64,000 nt of DNA from Thamnidium elegans (Eukaryota > Mucoromycota > Mucoromycetes > Mucorales > Mucoraceae): contig JAIXMG010000017.1 in NCBI GenBank assembly GCA_025201345.1, forward strand, positions 310,001 through 374,000. Direction: 5' to 3'. Under the pieces are notes generated by a model that was not told the origin of the DNA, did no database searches, and saw only the letters and a list, made by a program, of their open reading frames with translations. The position numbers and the translations under genes were made by a program. Shown one piece after another: positions 43,500 to 56,264 of this stretch; position 1 is the first letter of the stretch; every line of letters starts with the position of its first letter.

Positions 43500-44562
43500 T
43501 TATAAACCAAGCTGAGCTGCAAACGAGAGTGCAACTTCTGCAGCCATTTTACGTCTCTCTTCGTCTGATAAATTCTGGCCATGATCTAAAGTAGAATTCC
43601 GTAAGTGAATACGAAAGAAAAAGACGCTAATTTTATTATTATTTTTTCTTTACCTCTCATAGATTTCATCGCTTCGAATGCCTTATCTAATCCACCATCG
43701 ATATCTATATCGCCAAATAATTCATCTCTCATTTTATTCACATCAGCAGCAGAAGGTAAATCTATTATACAAATTAAGCATAGTAACGTGCCATTAAATA
43801 CACAGTCTACTTACCGAAATCATCATCACTTTCATCATCTAATTTCAAAATATCCTTATGTTTTTCAAGTTCCAATGCTTGAATTTCTCGAAGCAAATCT
43901 TCATCACGAGCAATGCCATTGTTAAACTTTACCATACCATCCCAAAAGTGTGTTTGAAGGATTTCTAATGCCAATTCCATGCCCACCTTATCCATAGGAG
44001 TTTCTGTTGTTTCATCCATATCAACATAATCAATTCCGTTATTAAGACACCAATCACCGATCTCTGCATCCTCTTCTGCCGTCAAAGGTTCCTTTGTTCT
44101 AGTACCTATACATAACTTGATGTTTGGACACGATTGATCTAAAAATGGGACCCAGTCTTTAATTGTATCGAACGTATCCAACTTTGACTTATCAAAGATA
44201 AAGACAAACGCATCCACTACTTTACTGATTTCCGTCTCCTCTTTACAGTAAGCAGCAACAGTTTCCTTGACTGCTGTTGTTTCGATTTCGTCTAACCAAA
44301 AGTCCACTTTCGCAGTATAATATTTTGTTTTCATCTCATAAGGTATACAGACACCAGCAATGTCGCCATCGGTTTCTTTTAAACGAGCATCTACAAGTGT
44401 TTGATCAAATTCTGTATTTGAGACCTTGAATATATCTAGAAAGACGTTAGTGGTTTTCTTTTTTTTTTCTTTTTTTTTTTAATAACTCTTATTCCTACCT
44501 TTTACGAATTGTAAAGTATTTCCTTTTGGCCGACTTGTAACAAAGATCTTGTTTCGAAGCAT
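43500..44562 (-). CDS. Alpha/gamma-adaptin-binding protein p34-like (AAGAB/Irc6)
   Basis: Four exons in phase (44562-44499, 44435-43815, 43761-43654, 43585-43500) give 292 residues. The N-terminal half is Rab-like: NKIFVTSRPKGNTLQFVKDI, DAFVFIFDKSKLDTFDTIKDW, VPFLDQSCPNIKLCIGTR and WCLNNGIDYVDMDE. A linker with an acidic LDDESDDDFG patch leads to the C-terminal helix EERRKMAAEVALSFAAQLG. This matches the AAGAB/p34 family, a cytosolic chaperone for assembly of clathrin adaptor complexes AP-1 and AP-2 (Irc6 in yeast). An upstream ATG (MNDLYDR near 44660) has a donor but no acceptor before 44562, so the later start was used. Confidence 0.85.
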
Positions 44563-44889
44563 TTGTTTATAATAAAGGGTATACATGTTTTATTTTATTT
44601 TTGGGTTGAGATAAAATTATAAACGGAATTTGAACTTACCCTATCATACAAATCGTTCATTGTAAACTTAAGAAAAAGAAACCCATAGTAATATGAGCTT
44701 ACGACATATCACCACAAGATTATGGTGTTGTACTGTAACATCGTATTTTTAAGTGGGGATACTTGAAGTATGTGTGTGTGTGTGTGTGTGTATCACTTTG
44801 GTATAGAGCGTCACGTTTTTTTTTTAAAAAAATGTAAAGTCAAACAGCTCAGGATTGTTATTTTTGTTTTTATTGTTATTATCAATACT
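44563..44889. promoter_or_regulatory. Shared AAGAB/SCAI intergenic promoter region with (TG)n
   Basis: 327 bp separate two divergent start codons. It includes a TGTGTGTGTGTGTGTGTG microsatellite at about 44770-44791 and A/T tracts. Confidence 0.45.
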
Positions 44890-47724
44890 ATGAACCCTAA
44901 TCCAGTGCCTAATGGGCAAGCAATACCTACTGAGTCCTCTACAGCAAGCAAGGATAGTTCAGCAAGCCCTTCTACTGTAAACAATACGATAAACAAATCA
45001 GGTACGACTACTTCTCCAGGTAAGAAAGGAAATAGGAAGGAGCCAAACACCAGGTTTTAATAATAAAAAAATAGTTTCTACAGATAGTACTGCCGCGATA
45101 CCTTCTACTACTGCTTCTACAACTACCCATGCTGTTGCAGCTGAAGAGAATGAAACGAATGAAACTGATGAAGATGTCATTAAGAATCAAAAGTTGGTTG
45201 AAGAGTTTCAGTACTTGTTAGAAAAAAGTCAAAGTCTGTTTAGTGGGTTAAGGTAGTTTTATCATGTACGTCGAATAGAAACAATATACTGTTTATTTAC
45301 ATATATGAATTGATAGAGACTTGCCTAATACTGGAAGTCACCGTCAGTGGAGACCTGTAAGTTTTTACCAAACTGACAACAATATACTGTAAATACTTAC
45401 GTACTTTCTTCTCTCTAGTATTTTGAAAAGACATTTGAAGTATATACTAAGGTAATATTCAACTAGTTTGAATATCATGTATCCAGATTTAACATAAACA
45501 ATGTATCTCTAGTTATGGAAATTTCAACAAACGCATAGATCTATATTGGAGCATAAAAGTAATTATGGGTTAAAACGTTGGGAAGTAGGAGAAATCGCGA
45601 GTAAGATTGGTCAACTCTATTATCATTACTAGTACGTATTCACTCTGAACTAGCTACTTTGGTTAATAGCTTTATTTTTTTTCTGTAGTTTGAGAACAAG
45701 TGAAACCAATTATTTGCATGAAGCCTACGTGTTTTATGAAGCAATTCACGATAGACAATACTTTAAAGACATCCTAGAAGTAAAAAAGTAAGTTTTTTAA
45801 ATAACTCAAAAAAAATATATATATGACATTATGCTAAAGTTAAATCCCTCGTAGTTCTGCATTAATGATAAAAAAGATGAGATATTATGCTCGTTTCATC
45901 ATTGTTTGCCTATTACTAAACAAGGATGAAAATGTACGTCAGCTTATTAGCGAGTTGGAGGGATTAATAGAAGAGTATACCAAAAGTTTCAAACCACCTG
46001 ATGCCAAGGAATGGCAAATGGTATTAGAAGAAATAAGTACGTTTACTGAAGCTGAAAAGAAGCTGGTCCCAATCAATTTAGATCGTACACCTGATAAGAT
46101 TGAACATAGATTATCCGCAAATATTCCTGAACGTAATATAGGTACCATCAGTAAATTAAAATTACAAGAGGCTATTTTAGTAGGTAATTACCAAAAGCAA
46201 ATCAAGTTTTCTGAATTGACTTTGGATATGTACCGCATGTTACAATCATTGGAGCGAGAACCATACGTTTTACACCCTTCCACTACAACCAAAAACATAA
46301 AGTCTAATGATACGAATGCGAACGAAAGTGTTGCTGGATCTTTAAAAGAGGAACAGAGCACTACTACCGCGACTAAATCAACTGGCGCTAATATGAGTGC
46401 TAATACCAACACGAGTGTAGATAAATCGAACAAGAGATCCAATCCTCATAAATATTTGTTATATAAACCTTCTTTAAGTCAACTTATGGTATATATATCT
46501 ACCGCTTTTAAAGATACTAGTGATGGCTCTGCTTTACTCTTATATTTATCAGCTGATGGATGTGCTTATCCTGATCAGACAGTGCCTGGGTATGGCGGTG
46601 GTGTCGTGACCAATCAACGTAATAAGATACCGACCAATGCCGATCGTGCGACAGCAGCTAACCCGTCTAGTAACACGGCCACTGGATCTGCATCTACTTC
46701 TTCAGCTAATGTAGTACCAGCAACTGCTGCCTCCACTACTGTTGCTGCTACGAGTAACAATGCTTCTTCTACAGCAGGGTCGAATGTAGCTACGTCAAAT
46801 ACTAATGCTGCTACGGCTACGACATCAGCAGAACCTACAATAACAACACCTTCTGTCCATTGCCTTCATCCAGCTGACCTTATACCTTTTACGCGAAAAC
46901 CATTGTTCCTAATTGTCGACAGTAATAATAGTACTGAATTCAAAAATATGCCAAATGTATTCGACCAACCTGTCATGTGCTTAATGTCACCCATCGAGTA
47001 TCCTTCTTCAGTACAAGACAAAAGTGAAATCGGTAGCTTGTTTACATTATTTTTACATACTCCATTATTAGGTTTCTGTTCTGTATCTGATATCGGAAAC
47101 TTGGATCAACAAAAATGGGACGCGTGTGTTCAAAAGATCGCTATTATGGAAAAAGCAATTGGTGACCTTCTGATTACAGATGCAACTGTTGGTAAAGTTT
47201 TATTATTGTTTTATTTTTATTTTTTTTAAACTGCTGATATTTTTTTGTAGATAAAAATGTAAAACGATTCATGTCAGATGACTTCTTGTATTACTTTATT
47301 GTTCGTTTCGTACTGTGTGGTATATTTTTAAGATATCATTCCTCATTTAAAGACGAAAAGGTAAATAATTCCTAATCATTTGATTTAATTAAGATTATTG
47401 TTCTAATACTTCATATAGTCATTCCCTAGTTCTTTCCCATCCTTACCTGACAGTGTATACGTATCTTCAGAGATCGTTACCATGTTGGGCGATTTGACTG
47501 CAATTGCAGATGTTGGAACGTACTTTAGTTTACCCTCGTATGCTACCACCGCTGGAACGACAAACAACACAACTATAAGTACAGCAACTACTATCAATAC
47601 AGGTTCAAATGCAAGCTCGATTAATGTTGCTGCACCCACTGCAAATGTCGCTACTACCCCTGTTAATACTAATCCTATTTCTACCTCTCCCACATCTATT
47701 GTTACTCCTATGGAAATCGCATAA
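44890..47724 (+). CDS. SCAI: SCAI-family protein
   Basis: Nine exons, all phases consistent: 44890-45019, 45084-45252, 45317-45356, 45419-45451, 45513-45631, 45689-45787, 45855-47191, 47251-47360 and 47419-47724, giving 780 residues. After a Ser/Thr-rich N-terminus come VEEFQYLLEKSQSLFSGLRD, LWKFQQTHRSIL, WEVGEIASKIGQLYYHYYL, RTSETNYLHEAYVFYEAI and MRYYARFIIVCLLLNK, characteristic of SCAI (suppressor of cancer cell invasion). Animal SCAI is a nuclear cofactor of MRTF/SRF and acts in DNA double-strand-break repair. Fungal function is unknown. A long insert of Ala/Thr/Ser/Asn repeats (about residues 465-530) and a similar C-terminal tail are unlike compact animal SCAI. Confidence 0.9.
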
Positions 47725-49303
47725 ATTTGGGATAATAAACTTTATTATGCAAATAAACATAACTTTATATTAGTATATTTTTCGATCTATACACGAGGTA
47801 CATCCTAGCGTTCTCTTTGTTTTGTTTTTTATATTGTTGTATCCTTTTAAAAAATATATATATTATAAGTTGTTCCACTGTCAGCAGATAAATATGTCAA
47901 TGCATATCATCTCCCCCCTTTTTTTTTGCCACAGTTTTAATAATCGTGATATTAGAAGAAAAAAAAAAGACGATACCGTAATGTCGGATGTTTATGGAAT
48001 CAGAACATCTAAAAAGACCAACAACTTTTGGTTAAAAAGTAGACTTCTTAGAAAGGAAAATATTATAGAACCACCAGCAATTGCATTATACATTTGTGTC
48101 TATACATCGTGTGTATTACTCAATTCTTCTATTCCGTTATTTTTACTTTTTCTATAAATAAAATGGCTTGTTCTTTTTTAGTATTATTCTTGTGATGATA
48201 AATGAAGCTGACGATACAAAAAGTACGTAATTAAATAAGCTTGCGCGTTTTATTGGAGAGATAAGTCAGGTTGAAATCGCAATTGTTTCAATAAATTGCG
48301 AAAATTATACAATTGCAGCTTTCAAAACAGAGTATTCCATTTTTTTTTTAAAAAAAAAACAGCTTAACAAGAATATATTAATGAATCGAATGGTTTCTAT
48401 CAGTGTAAACATTGCACGCCATTTCGATAACCAATGAAAAATATGCAAAGACAAGTTTTTTTTCTCTTTCACGCAGATAATTTGTGTTACTAACTTTTAA
48501 GCAAATATTCCGCATAAATTACCTCATGTAGATGTTACATCGCTGTCATGCTACTTGTTATTCTTGTTGGCTTTGATAAAGTTTCTTTGTTAGGCACACA
48601 TGTCAAGCAAGATGGAGATCACTATTATTATTATTATGTAAAAAAAAAAAAAAAAAAAAAAAAGATAGATAAAACTAAATGAAATCAGGTGCAAAAAAAA
48701 AATGTATTTAATTATCTAAAATAATGCATGTAGATGAATAAGTTCTAATTTGATATGAAAAAAATTTACTACTACGCGCCAATTGAATTCTACAAGACCA
48801 ATCAACAAGCCATTGTGTGTGCGTTTGTACTTTTTAAATAGAAGGAAAGGAACAAATAGGGGATATATATATATATATATATAAAGGTATTAAATCTCAG
48901 GTACTATTTTGCTATCTGAAATACACTGTTTATAGCTATCGTACATATATTGGATCATTAGCTCCCATGATTATTTCAGTCAGTTGAGTAGTCATTAAAA
49001 CATGGTTGATAAGCGTGGTGGGAGTTGATACATAAACACCAGACGACCCAATCATATCTCGTACTTGACTTTGCTATTCCTAATTAGTCCAAATGTCCCT
49101 TTTTCTTCTGCCACTGAGGATAAAAAATAACCCATAGTCGTATCACGCGTATACATGGGAACGGTTTGGTAACTATGGTGATCGTCATGTGTCCTCTCTT
49201 TTTTTGGGTTGATAAGCAACAAAAAAAAAAAAGAAATAAAAACATTTCAAATTTCTTCTCTTATTTTTTCTTCTTTTTCATATATTTCTTTTTTATCTTT
49301 AAA
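47725..49303. other. Intergenic between SCAI and the fungalysin gene
   Basis: No gene is supported. It contains (TA)n around 48868-48886, A25 around 48639-48663, and a CT/T-rich leader just before 49304. Short frames such as 47822-48157 are low-complexity. Confidence 0.4.
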
Positions 49304-51724
49304 ATGAAGTATTCTATTTCAACAGCAGTATTATTATTATTAGGTGCTTCTTCAACGCTGGGAGCAGTAGTAAATAATGGGGATTTAGCTCGTAAACAAT
49401 ATCATAAAGGTCTTTCGCGTAGTTTCGGACCTGAAGTACCTTATCGCGAATACACTACACCTACTTTCCAACAACGCCAAAAGGACTATAGCTCTTTTAC
49501 GTTGAGTGCAAAACCCGAAGATATTGCTATTGCGTTTGCTGAAGCGGAACTTACTGCCAGTGAATTTATTGTTCAAAGTGCGTACAAGTCTGATTTGAAT
49601 GGTGTTACACATGTTTATTTACGTCAAAAGGTCAATGGCCTCGAAGTATTAAATGGTGATATCAATATCAATGTTGATCGTTTCGGCCAAATTATTTCTT
49701 ATGGTGATTCATTTGCTAAAGGTGCCGCAAAAATATATACACAAAAACAAGATGCCACTATTCTTTCTGTAAGTTCATATTAAGTTGGAACCCCTGCATA
49801 CGCTAATTTTATTTTATTTGTTTACCAAAAAAAAAAAAGAGAGTACAAAAGGGCTTAAAAATGGTTTCAAATTCATTTGCGCAGGTAGTATTTTCTCCTG
49901 AAAGCCAAATTTATATACAAGAAGAATCCGTTGTAGATGAATCTGATTATGACTTTTCTAATCATGGTCAAGATATTATTAATCCTGCTGAAGCTGTCTT
50001 GTCTTTAATGTCCTTTGTAAAGTCATCTCTTCCTGATCCTACTGTAGTTAACTACTTGATTCCAGATAACTTTATTGTAACAACTTCTTTCCAAAAACAT
50101 AATGATGAAGAAGTTGCTTTCAAGTTTGAAAATGTTCCATTTGCTTTATCTCCTGTTGAAGTACGTCAAGCTTATGTTCAAAAAGAAACAGGTGAACTTC
50201 AATTGGTTTGGGATTTACAATACGAGTTAAAGGATAACTGGTATAATGGTCACGTCAATGCTCATGATGGTACTATCGTCGGTTTGATTGATTGGGTATC
50301 TAGTGCCGCTTCCTATAACGTTATCCCTTTTGGTAGCAATGATCCTAATGACTCTGAAAGAAAGATCGTCACTGACCCTTATGATAAATGGGCTAGCCCT
50401 GATGGTTGGCACGCCCAAGGCACCATTGCTAATGGTGCCAAGACATACAATGTTACTATCGGTAATAATGCTTATACTCATACTAATCCCGATGGTGGTA
50501 ACAGTTGGCAAAAGAATTATCGTCCTAGTGGCGTCTCTGAAGAAAATGGTGATATTAGTTTTGATTTCAAAGCTGATTTTGAAAAGGATGACCCCAAGGA
50601 ATACGAAGACGCCGCAGTTACTAACCTATTCTACTGGTGTAACACTGCTCATGATTTCTTCCATAGGTATGGTTTTGATGAGAAGGCTGGTAAGTTTTAT
50701 TATTATTATTTGTATAAGTATGCATAATAATTAAACTCTTTTTTTATACATAAAAAGGTAACTTCCAACAAGATAACCTTGGTCGCGGACGTGGAAAAGG
50801 AGAAGGCGAAGGCGACGCTGTAATTGCTAATGCACAAGATGGATCAGGTGAGATACAAAACTAATTTTATCCTTTTATAACATTATGCAGAAAAAATAGA
50901 CTAATACTAAATCAGGTCGTAACAATGCTAATTTTGCTACTCCTCCCGATGGTAAACACGGCAAAATGCGTATGTATGTTTGGGATCAAACAAACCCTAT
51001 GCGAGATGGCGACTTTGAAAGTGGTATTGTCATTCATGAGTATACACACGGTGTTTCTATTCGTCTTACAGGTGGTCCCATGAACTCTAATTGTCTTGGT
51101 TGGGGCGAAGCCGGTGGTATGGGTGAAGGCTGGGGTGATTTTGTAGCTACCGCTATTCGTATGCGTGAAAACTATACTCATGATGTTGAGTTCGGTATGG
51201 GTGATTATTCTAATGGTGGTGATGGTATTCGTAAATACAAGTACTCTACTTCCAATGCCACCAACCCTAGTACATACCGTATTATGGATCGTTTTGATTA
51301 TTGGGGTGTCCATGCTAAGGGAGAAGTATGGGCCGAAATGTTATATGAAGTCTACTGGAACCTTGTTGATCGTTTAGGTTATACCAGTCAGTGGTTCCCT
51401 CCCGTTCCTGAAAACAATTATAAAACCGCTATGGATGAAGATGAACTTAGTAAAGTCCGTACTCATATCACATCGTACGGTAATACATTAGCTATGCAAC
51501 TTGTGATTGATGGCTTGAAGTTACAACCCTGTAACCCTAACTTTGTTTCTGCTCGAGATGCTATTTTGGAAGCTGAAAAGCAATTAACCGGTGGTGCATA
51601 CCATTGTGATATCTATCGTGCCTTTGCTAAACGTGGTCTTGGTCCCGGTGCTAAACTTGAAAAGAGAGGCTGGATTGAACAACGTGTTGAAAGTTATTCA
51701 CTTCCTTCTCATTGTGAAGCATAA
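49304..51724 (+). CDS. Secreted fungalysin metallopeptidase (M36)
   Basis: The start at 49304 gives a clear signal peptide ([20 protein letters not shown]). Exons: 49304-49768, 49885-50689, 50758-50847 and 50916-51724 (about 722 residues). An alternative acceptor at 49840 adds 15 residues but lacks a pyrimidine tract. The propeptide (FTP-like) includes [20 protein letters not shown]. The catalytic domain has the zinc motif [14 protein letters not shown] (HEYTH) and the third-ligand Glu region [23 protein letters not shown] and [16 protein letters not shown] segments also match. M36 enzymes are extracellular elastinolytic or collagenolytic proteases used for protein digestion. Confidence 0.95.
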
Positions 51725-52085
51725 ATCTCGTCTTGTTGCATATATATTTTTCTTCTTCTATCGCTTGTTTTTTTTTCTTGTTTCATTATTATAATTTTGC
51801 AAGTGTGTCGTACATTATTTATCTTTGTTTTAACTCGGTAAGTAACTTACTGAATGTTACATCTCTCTCGCTCTCTCTTTCTATCTATCTCTTTTTTTTT
51901 TAATAAATGTGAATATAAACAAATATATGATTGCCATGTACTAGAAAACCAAATTAAGTAATGTAACCTTAAACCAATTCCTAAATTCGGCTACATACAC
52001 TATGCGGACCTTCCTAGGCCACTTAATCAAATGTACTCTTTTATTTGCTAAAAACAACTTTCGTTTTAAACAAATACAAAACAAT
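51725..52085. other. Intergenic, fungalysin 3' end to TBCC promoter
   Basis: AT-rich with a CTCTCTCGCTCTCTCTTTCT stretch at about 51865-51884. No gene seen. Confidence 0.4.
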
Positions 52086-53279
52086 ATGGTTGAAAAGACA
52101 GCCACAGAAGCTTCCAATGACTTCTGGTTAGAGTTCAAAACAGAACGTGAAGGTAACAATAAGCTCAATATACCTGATCAACTTTAAACCCTTACATTCC
52201 CTTTTACTATTTTTTTAGCTATTGAGGATCAGTTGAGTCATTCGCGATCTTTACCAACTAGTCAATTACCTATTCATTTCAATAACATATTACAAAAGAT
52301 TAATCAGCTCGAAAAGAATGTAACTAAAGCAACTGAATTTATACCCTCTTATGACGAACGCCAATGTTCCTTGGTAAATCTAGATAACATTCATCTCTTT
52401 GAATAAATAACTGACGACAATTTTTTTTTTATAACAAAGCAATTAAAAGAACTTGGTGAAAAATTGGAAACTGCAAAAGCGGAATTGACCCCTAAAGCTA
52501 AATTCTCGTTCAAGTCTCGCAAGAAGAAGGCGGCAAGCACACCTGTTACAGCTGCTGTCATATCGACTGTACCTTTACCAAAAGAGGAATCTGAAATACT
52601 GAGCGACGCCACAGTTTTACTTCGTGACAAAGCTGAGAGCGTAATTACGTTAAGGGATAGTGAAAGGGCACAAACAACGCAGACAAGTGTAGATGTTCTC
52701 TTATCAAATTTAAAACGCTGTGTTATTATTTTAGAAGACGAGAATGTCCAAATATCTGCAATTCATATCAAAAATGTCGATAACTGTATCATTTATTGTG
52801 GATCAATTGAAGGGTCTGTTTTGATGTATGGATTAACTAATTCGGTGTTGATAGTCGGTTGCCATCAGGTAAGATATTATTTTCTTTTAATAAAGAGAAC
52901 GATAAAATAGCTTACTGACTTTTTCTTTTCTTCTCTTAGCTTCGAATGCATGATGCTCATCAGGTAGATATGATGTTACACGTAACAAGTCGCCCAATTA
53001 TAGAAGACTCGGATCAAATCCAAGTCGGCCGTTTAGACGGTAGCGTAAGTAACAAATACGGTTTAAACTGACTCCACACTAATTTTACTTTTATAGGGTT
53101 CTGTAAACTACTTCGATCAAATAGAAGATTTCAATTGGCTCAAGAAGCAAGCATCTCCCAATTGGAAAATAATGGGTCAAGATAGACATGCAGCAATAGA
53201 GAAACATATGTCAATATTTAAAAGTAATAACCAAAACCAAGACTTACTTGCTAATAGTTTAAATTTATTACCAAAATAA
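52086..53279 (+). CDS. Tubulin-folding cofactor C (TBCC)
   Basis: Five exons in phase (52086-52152, 52219-52373, 52440-52868, 52940-53044, 53097-53279) give 312 residues. The N-terminal helical part (FWLEFKTERE, ILQKINQLEKNVTKATEF) and Lys-rich linker (FSFKSRKKKAAS) lead to a beta-helical C-CAP/cofactor C domain: CVIILEDENVQISAIHIKNV, CIIYCGSIEGSVLMYGLTNS and HDAHQVDMMLHVTSRPIIED. It ends with VNYFDQIEDFNWLKKQASPN. TBCC stimulates GTP hydrolysis by tubulin in the cofactor complex releasing folded alpha/beta-tubulin. The catalytic Arg expected in the QxxRxH segment corresponds to QLRMHDAHQ. Confidence 0.93.
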
Positions 53280-54353
53280 TCATAATAAATTTATCTAGAT
53301 TTATTGAATTGTACACGAGCTTATTTTTATATACATAAATATATCGCGTCGCATGTGTTTCGTTACTCCTCATCTATTTACTAAGCCTTCTTGAACTTGA
53401 ACAAATTGTGCCTTTTTTTTTAATGCACACATACTTTTACCTTGGTTCTAGGTATTTATAAGAAAAATGTGACGATCTATCATTAAAGATATAGATAAGG
53501 GTATATCTCGTAATATACTATCTTTTAGTATATAAAAAAAGCTCGCTCGATTTAATTTACGTACAATCATTAAAATAATATCTTTAGAAGGTATAGATGA
53601 CTGACCATCAGGTGAACAATAGCTACTTTATATGTATATGAACATTGCGAGAGAAAAATATTACTTGTACAACAACATGATGTAAATTTTACACCTACAT
53701 GATCTGTCTATGAAACGACAGGTCCTTTGGAAAAGGTTATATTTTTTTTTGTTATCTCAATGAGGTATAAAAATAACACGGTATACTAAAAACAGGTATA
53801 ATCATGACAAATTTTAAGGCGGTTGTACCATATAATTGTTTTTTATCTATATAGGTACCTTTGTACTATTTATATGTAACTAAATAAACACTATAATATG
53901 TTAGATAATATAAATTCAAATTCTAAACTCGATAGTATACGTTCCCACGAACCTCGTAAAAAAAAATGGACGGGGAACGAGACTTGCGGTTTTAGTTTCA
54001 GATAAAAGAAAAACTGTGCAGTGTAGATATACCGTGGAAAAAATTACTTGGGTATATTTTTTTAAAAAAAAAGAAGCAAAAAATAAATGCACAATGCTAT
54101 AGGAGTAGTTATTAACAAGTTACTATACCTACTATACCTTATACCTTGGACGATGAGGTTCTCATGATATATACTTGACTAAATAATTCGTGAGAAAATA
54201 TGAAAGCTATTCATCTACTCGTTGGCGGTATTATTACGTGTCTCTGGCGGTATTCTGTAAAAACAAAAATATATAAACGAAACGAAAAAATAACCCCAAA
54301 GCAAGTAAAATCTCTACCTTTTTTATAACCGTTGTATTAACCACTACTCAAAA
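53280..54353. other. Intergenic between TBCC and the IDO gene
   Basis: 1.07 kb of AT-rich unique sequence with short A/T tracts; no splice-linked frames or RNA genes recognised. Confidence 0.4.
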
Positions 54354-56264
54354 ATGTTTGCTCTGCGACACCTCAAGACCAATGCCATGAAACCCTTGGC
54401 AAGGCCTATTGCTCAACATTTGAGATCCTCCTCTTTATCTTTAAGAAAGTTCTCTTTGCTTACTGAAACCCAAAACAAGGACACTACACAACAAATGTTC
54501 TCTGTTGGTGGTAGCAACGGTTTCCTCCCTCGTCAAGACCCCTTGGCGGAACTTCCAGAAGAGTTTAGTAAACTTGAGTCGCTGTTGCAACGTATGCCTA
54601 TGCAATTATTAGATGGTACTCCAGGTCTCTTGGCTAGTGGACAGTTCGGCGACGCCGTGAGGGACGAACTTCCATTGTATGAAATTGATGGTATTACGGA
54701 CCAACGTCTTTTATCTGGTAAGCTAGCTTCTGAACAAGACCATATTGTATATTTTTTTCGTCTTGTTGTAACTTACTCTTGAAAATAAAATATCTTTTTT
54801 TATTAACTTTAGCTCTCTTCCGTGATTATACTTTTGCTGCCTCCGCTTATTTATTGGAGCCATGCGATATCTTGTATCGCTCTCAAAGCGATTATGGGTT
54901 GGGTAGAAAGTTACTTCCAATGAATATTGCTGTTCCTTTGTCCAAGGTATCCAAGAAGATTCATAGCCAACCATTCATGGAATAGTAAGTTTTCTTTTTC
55001 ATTTTTTTATAAAATACTTTTTTTTTCTCACGGTCTACTTGTATATTAACTCTATTTTTTATTTGTTTTTATCATAGTGCTTTGAGTTACGCGTAAGTGC
55101 TAGGCTCTAACTTAGTCAAGACTATAACGTGTATACTAATTTTTTTTTTCATAGCTTGTATAATTACAAGAAAATCAATCCCTTAGGCGGCTTAACCTAC
55201 GATAATTTAGCATTAATTCGTTCTTTTGCTGGTAGCGAATCTGAGTAGGTTCATGCATTATTTACTTTTATATTTATCGCTAACGATCTTTATTAATTTT
55301 ATTACAGGAAAGGATTTGTCTTAAATCATGTTACCATGGTCTCTTACTCCCCCAGTCTCGTTCGCTATGCTACTGGGGCACTTGACGCTGTAGAAGCTAA
55401 CGATCGAAAGAGATTTGATATGCAAATGGCCGGCTTAAACGAAACCTATGAGTCTATTAACCGCGAAATGGAAATGATGTGGTCTCGCAGTATGCCCGAA
55501 GATTATATCAAGTTCAGAACTTTTATTATGGGCACTAAAAATCAAGTACGTAAACATTAATCTATTTGACCAAACTACTCTTATTTACCTTTTTTTTTTT
55601 TTTACTAGCCAATGTTCCCTGACGGTGTTATTTATGAAGGTGTTAGTGAACAACCTGTTAGTCACCGTGGAGAATCAGGTGCTAATGATTCTATGGTCCC
55701 TTTGGGAGATAACTTGCTTCAAATTACGGAACTCATGCCTGAGAATCCTTTAACTTCAGTCTTGCGTGATTTTAGATCTTATAGACCTACGAACCATCGT
55801 GAGTTCTTAGAATACGTTCAACACAAGGCCAAACATGTTGGGCTCAAGGAGTTCGCTATGAAGGACTCCAATTCAGCCGCTGTTTATTTATCTAATATTG
55901 ACCAAATTCGTGCCTTCCGTCACCGCCACTGGAATTTTACAAAAGAATACATTATCAAACATACTTCTCACCCGGTTGCTACAGGCGGTTCACCTATTAT
56001 CACGTGGTAATATATAAACCGTAACTCTCTTTTTATCCACCCCGATTATTAATTGTTTTATGTTATTGTAGGCTACCAAATCAATTAGGAGCCGTTCTTG
56101 ACTTGTTAGATACCGTCAGCGGTCAAATCAAAAAAGATCAATTGACCGAAAGCAACTTGATTCGTGTAGAAGAAATTACAAAACGTGCTCAAGCTCAAAA
56201 GCGATTCCTTGATAGAGAAGTTGCTAGTCTCAAGACCAAGTTCAAGGACCAAGATCGTACTTAA
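54354..56264 (+). CDS. Indoleamine 2,3-dioxygenase family (Bna2-like) with N-terminal presequence
   Basis: Seven exons with consistent phase: 54354-54717, 54813-54984, 55078-55092 (15-nt micro-exon), 55155-55244, 55308-55545, 55609-56006 and 56072-56264, giving 489 residues. IDO signatures include YDNLALIRSF, GALDAVEANDRKRFDMQMAG, MFPDGVIYEGV, HRGESGANDSMVP (substrate pocket) and the proximal heme His in RHRHWNFTKEYIIKHTSHPV followed by ATGGSP. IDO opens the indole ring of L-tryptophan to N-formylkynurenine, the first step of the kynurenine/NAD route. The first 40 residues (MFALRHLKTNAMKPL, SSSLSLRKFSLL) are rich in Arg/Ser and free of acidic residues, as in mitochondrial presequences, which is unusual for IDO. 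Confidence 0.94.

Noticed and set aside
44640..44662. Upstream ATG (MNDLYDR) with a donor before the AAGAB-like gene
   Set aside because: No AG acceptor exists between it and the ATG at 44562, so it cannot join the main frame.
47822..48157. Open frame downstream of SCAI
   Set aside because: Composition is typical of translated A/T tracts; no motif and no paired exon.
49840..49884. Extra 15-residue start of fungalysin exon 2
   Set aside because: Its acceptor follows a pure A run; the CAG at 49884 is a better site and keeps the same frame.
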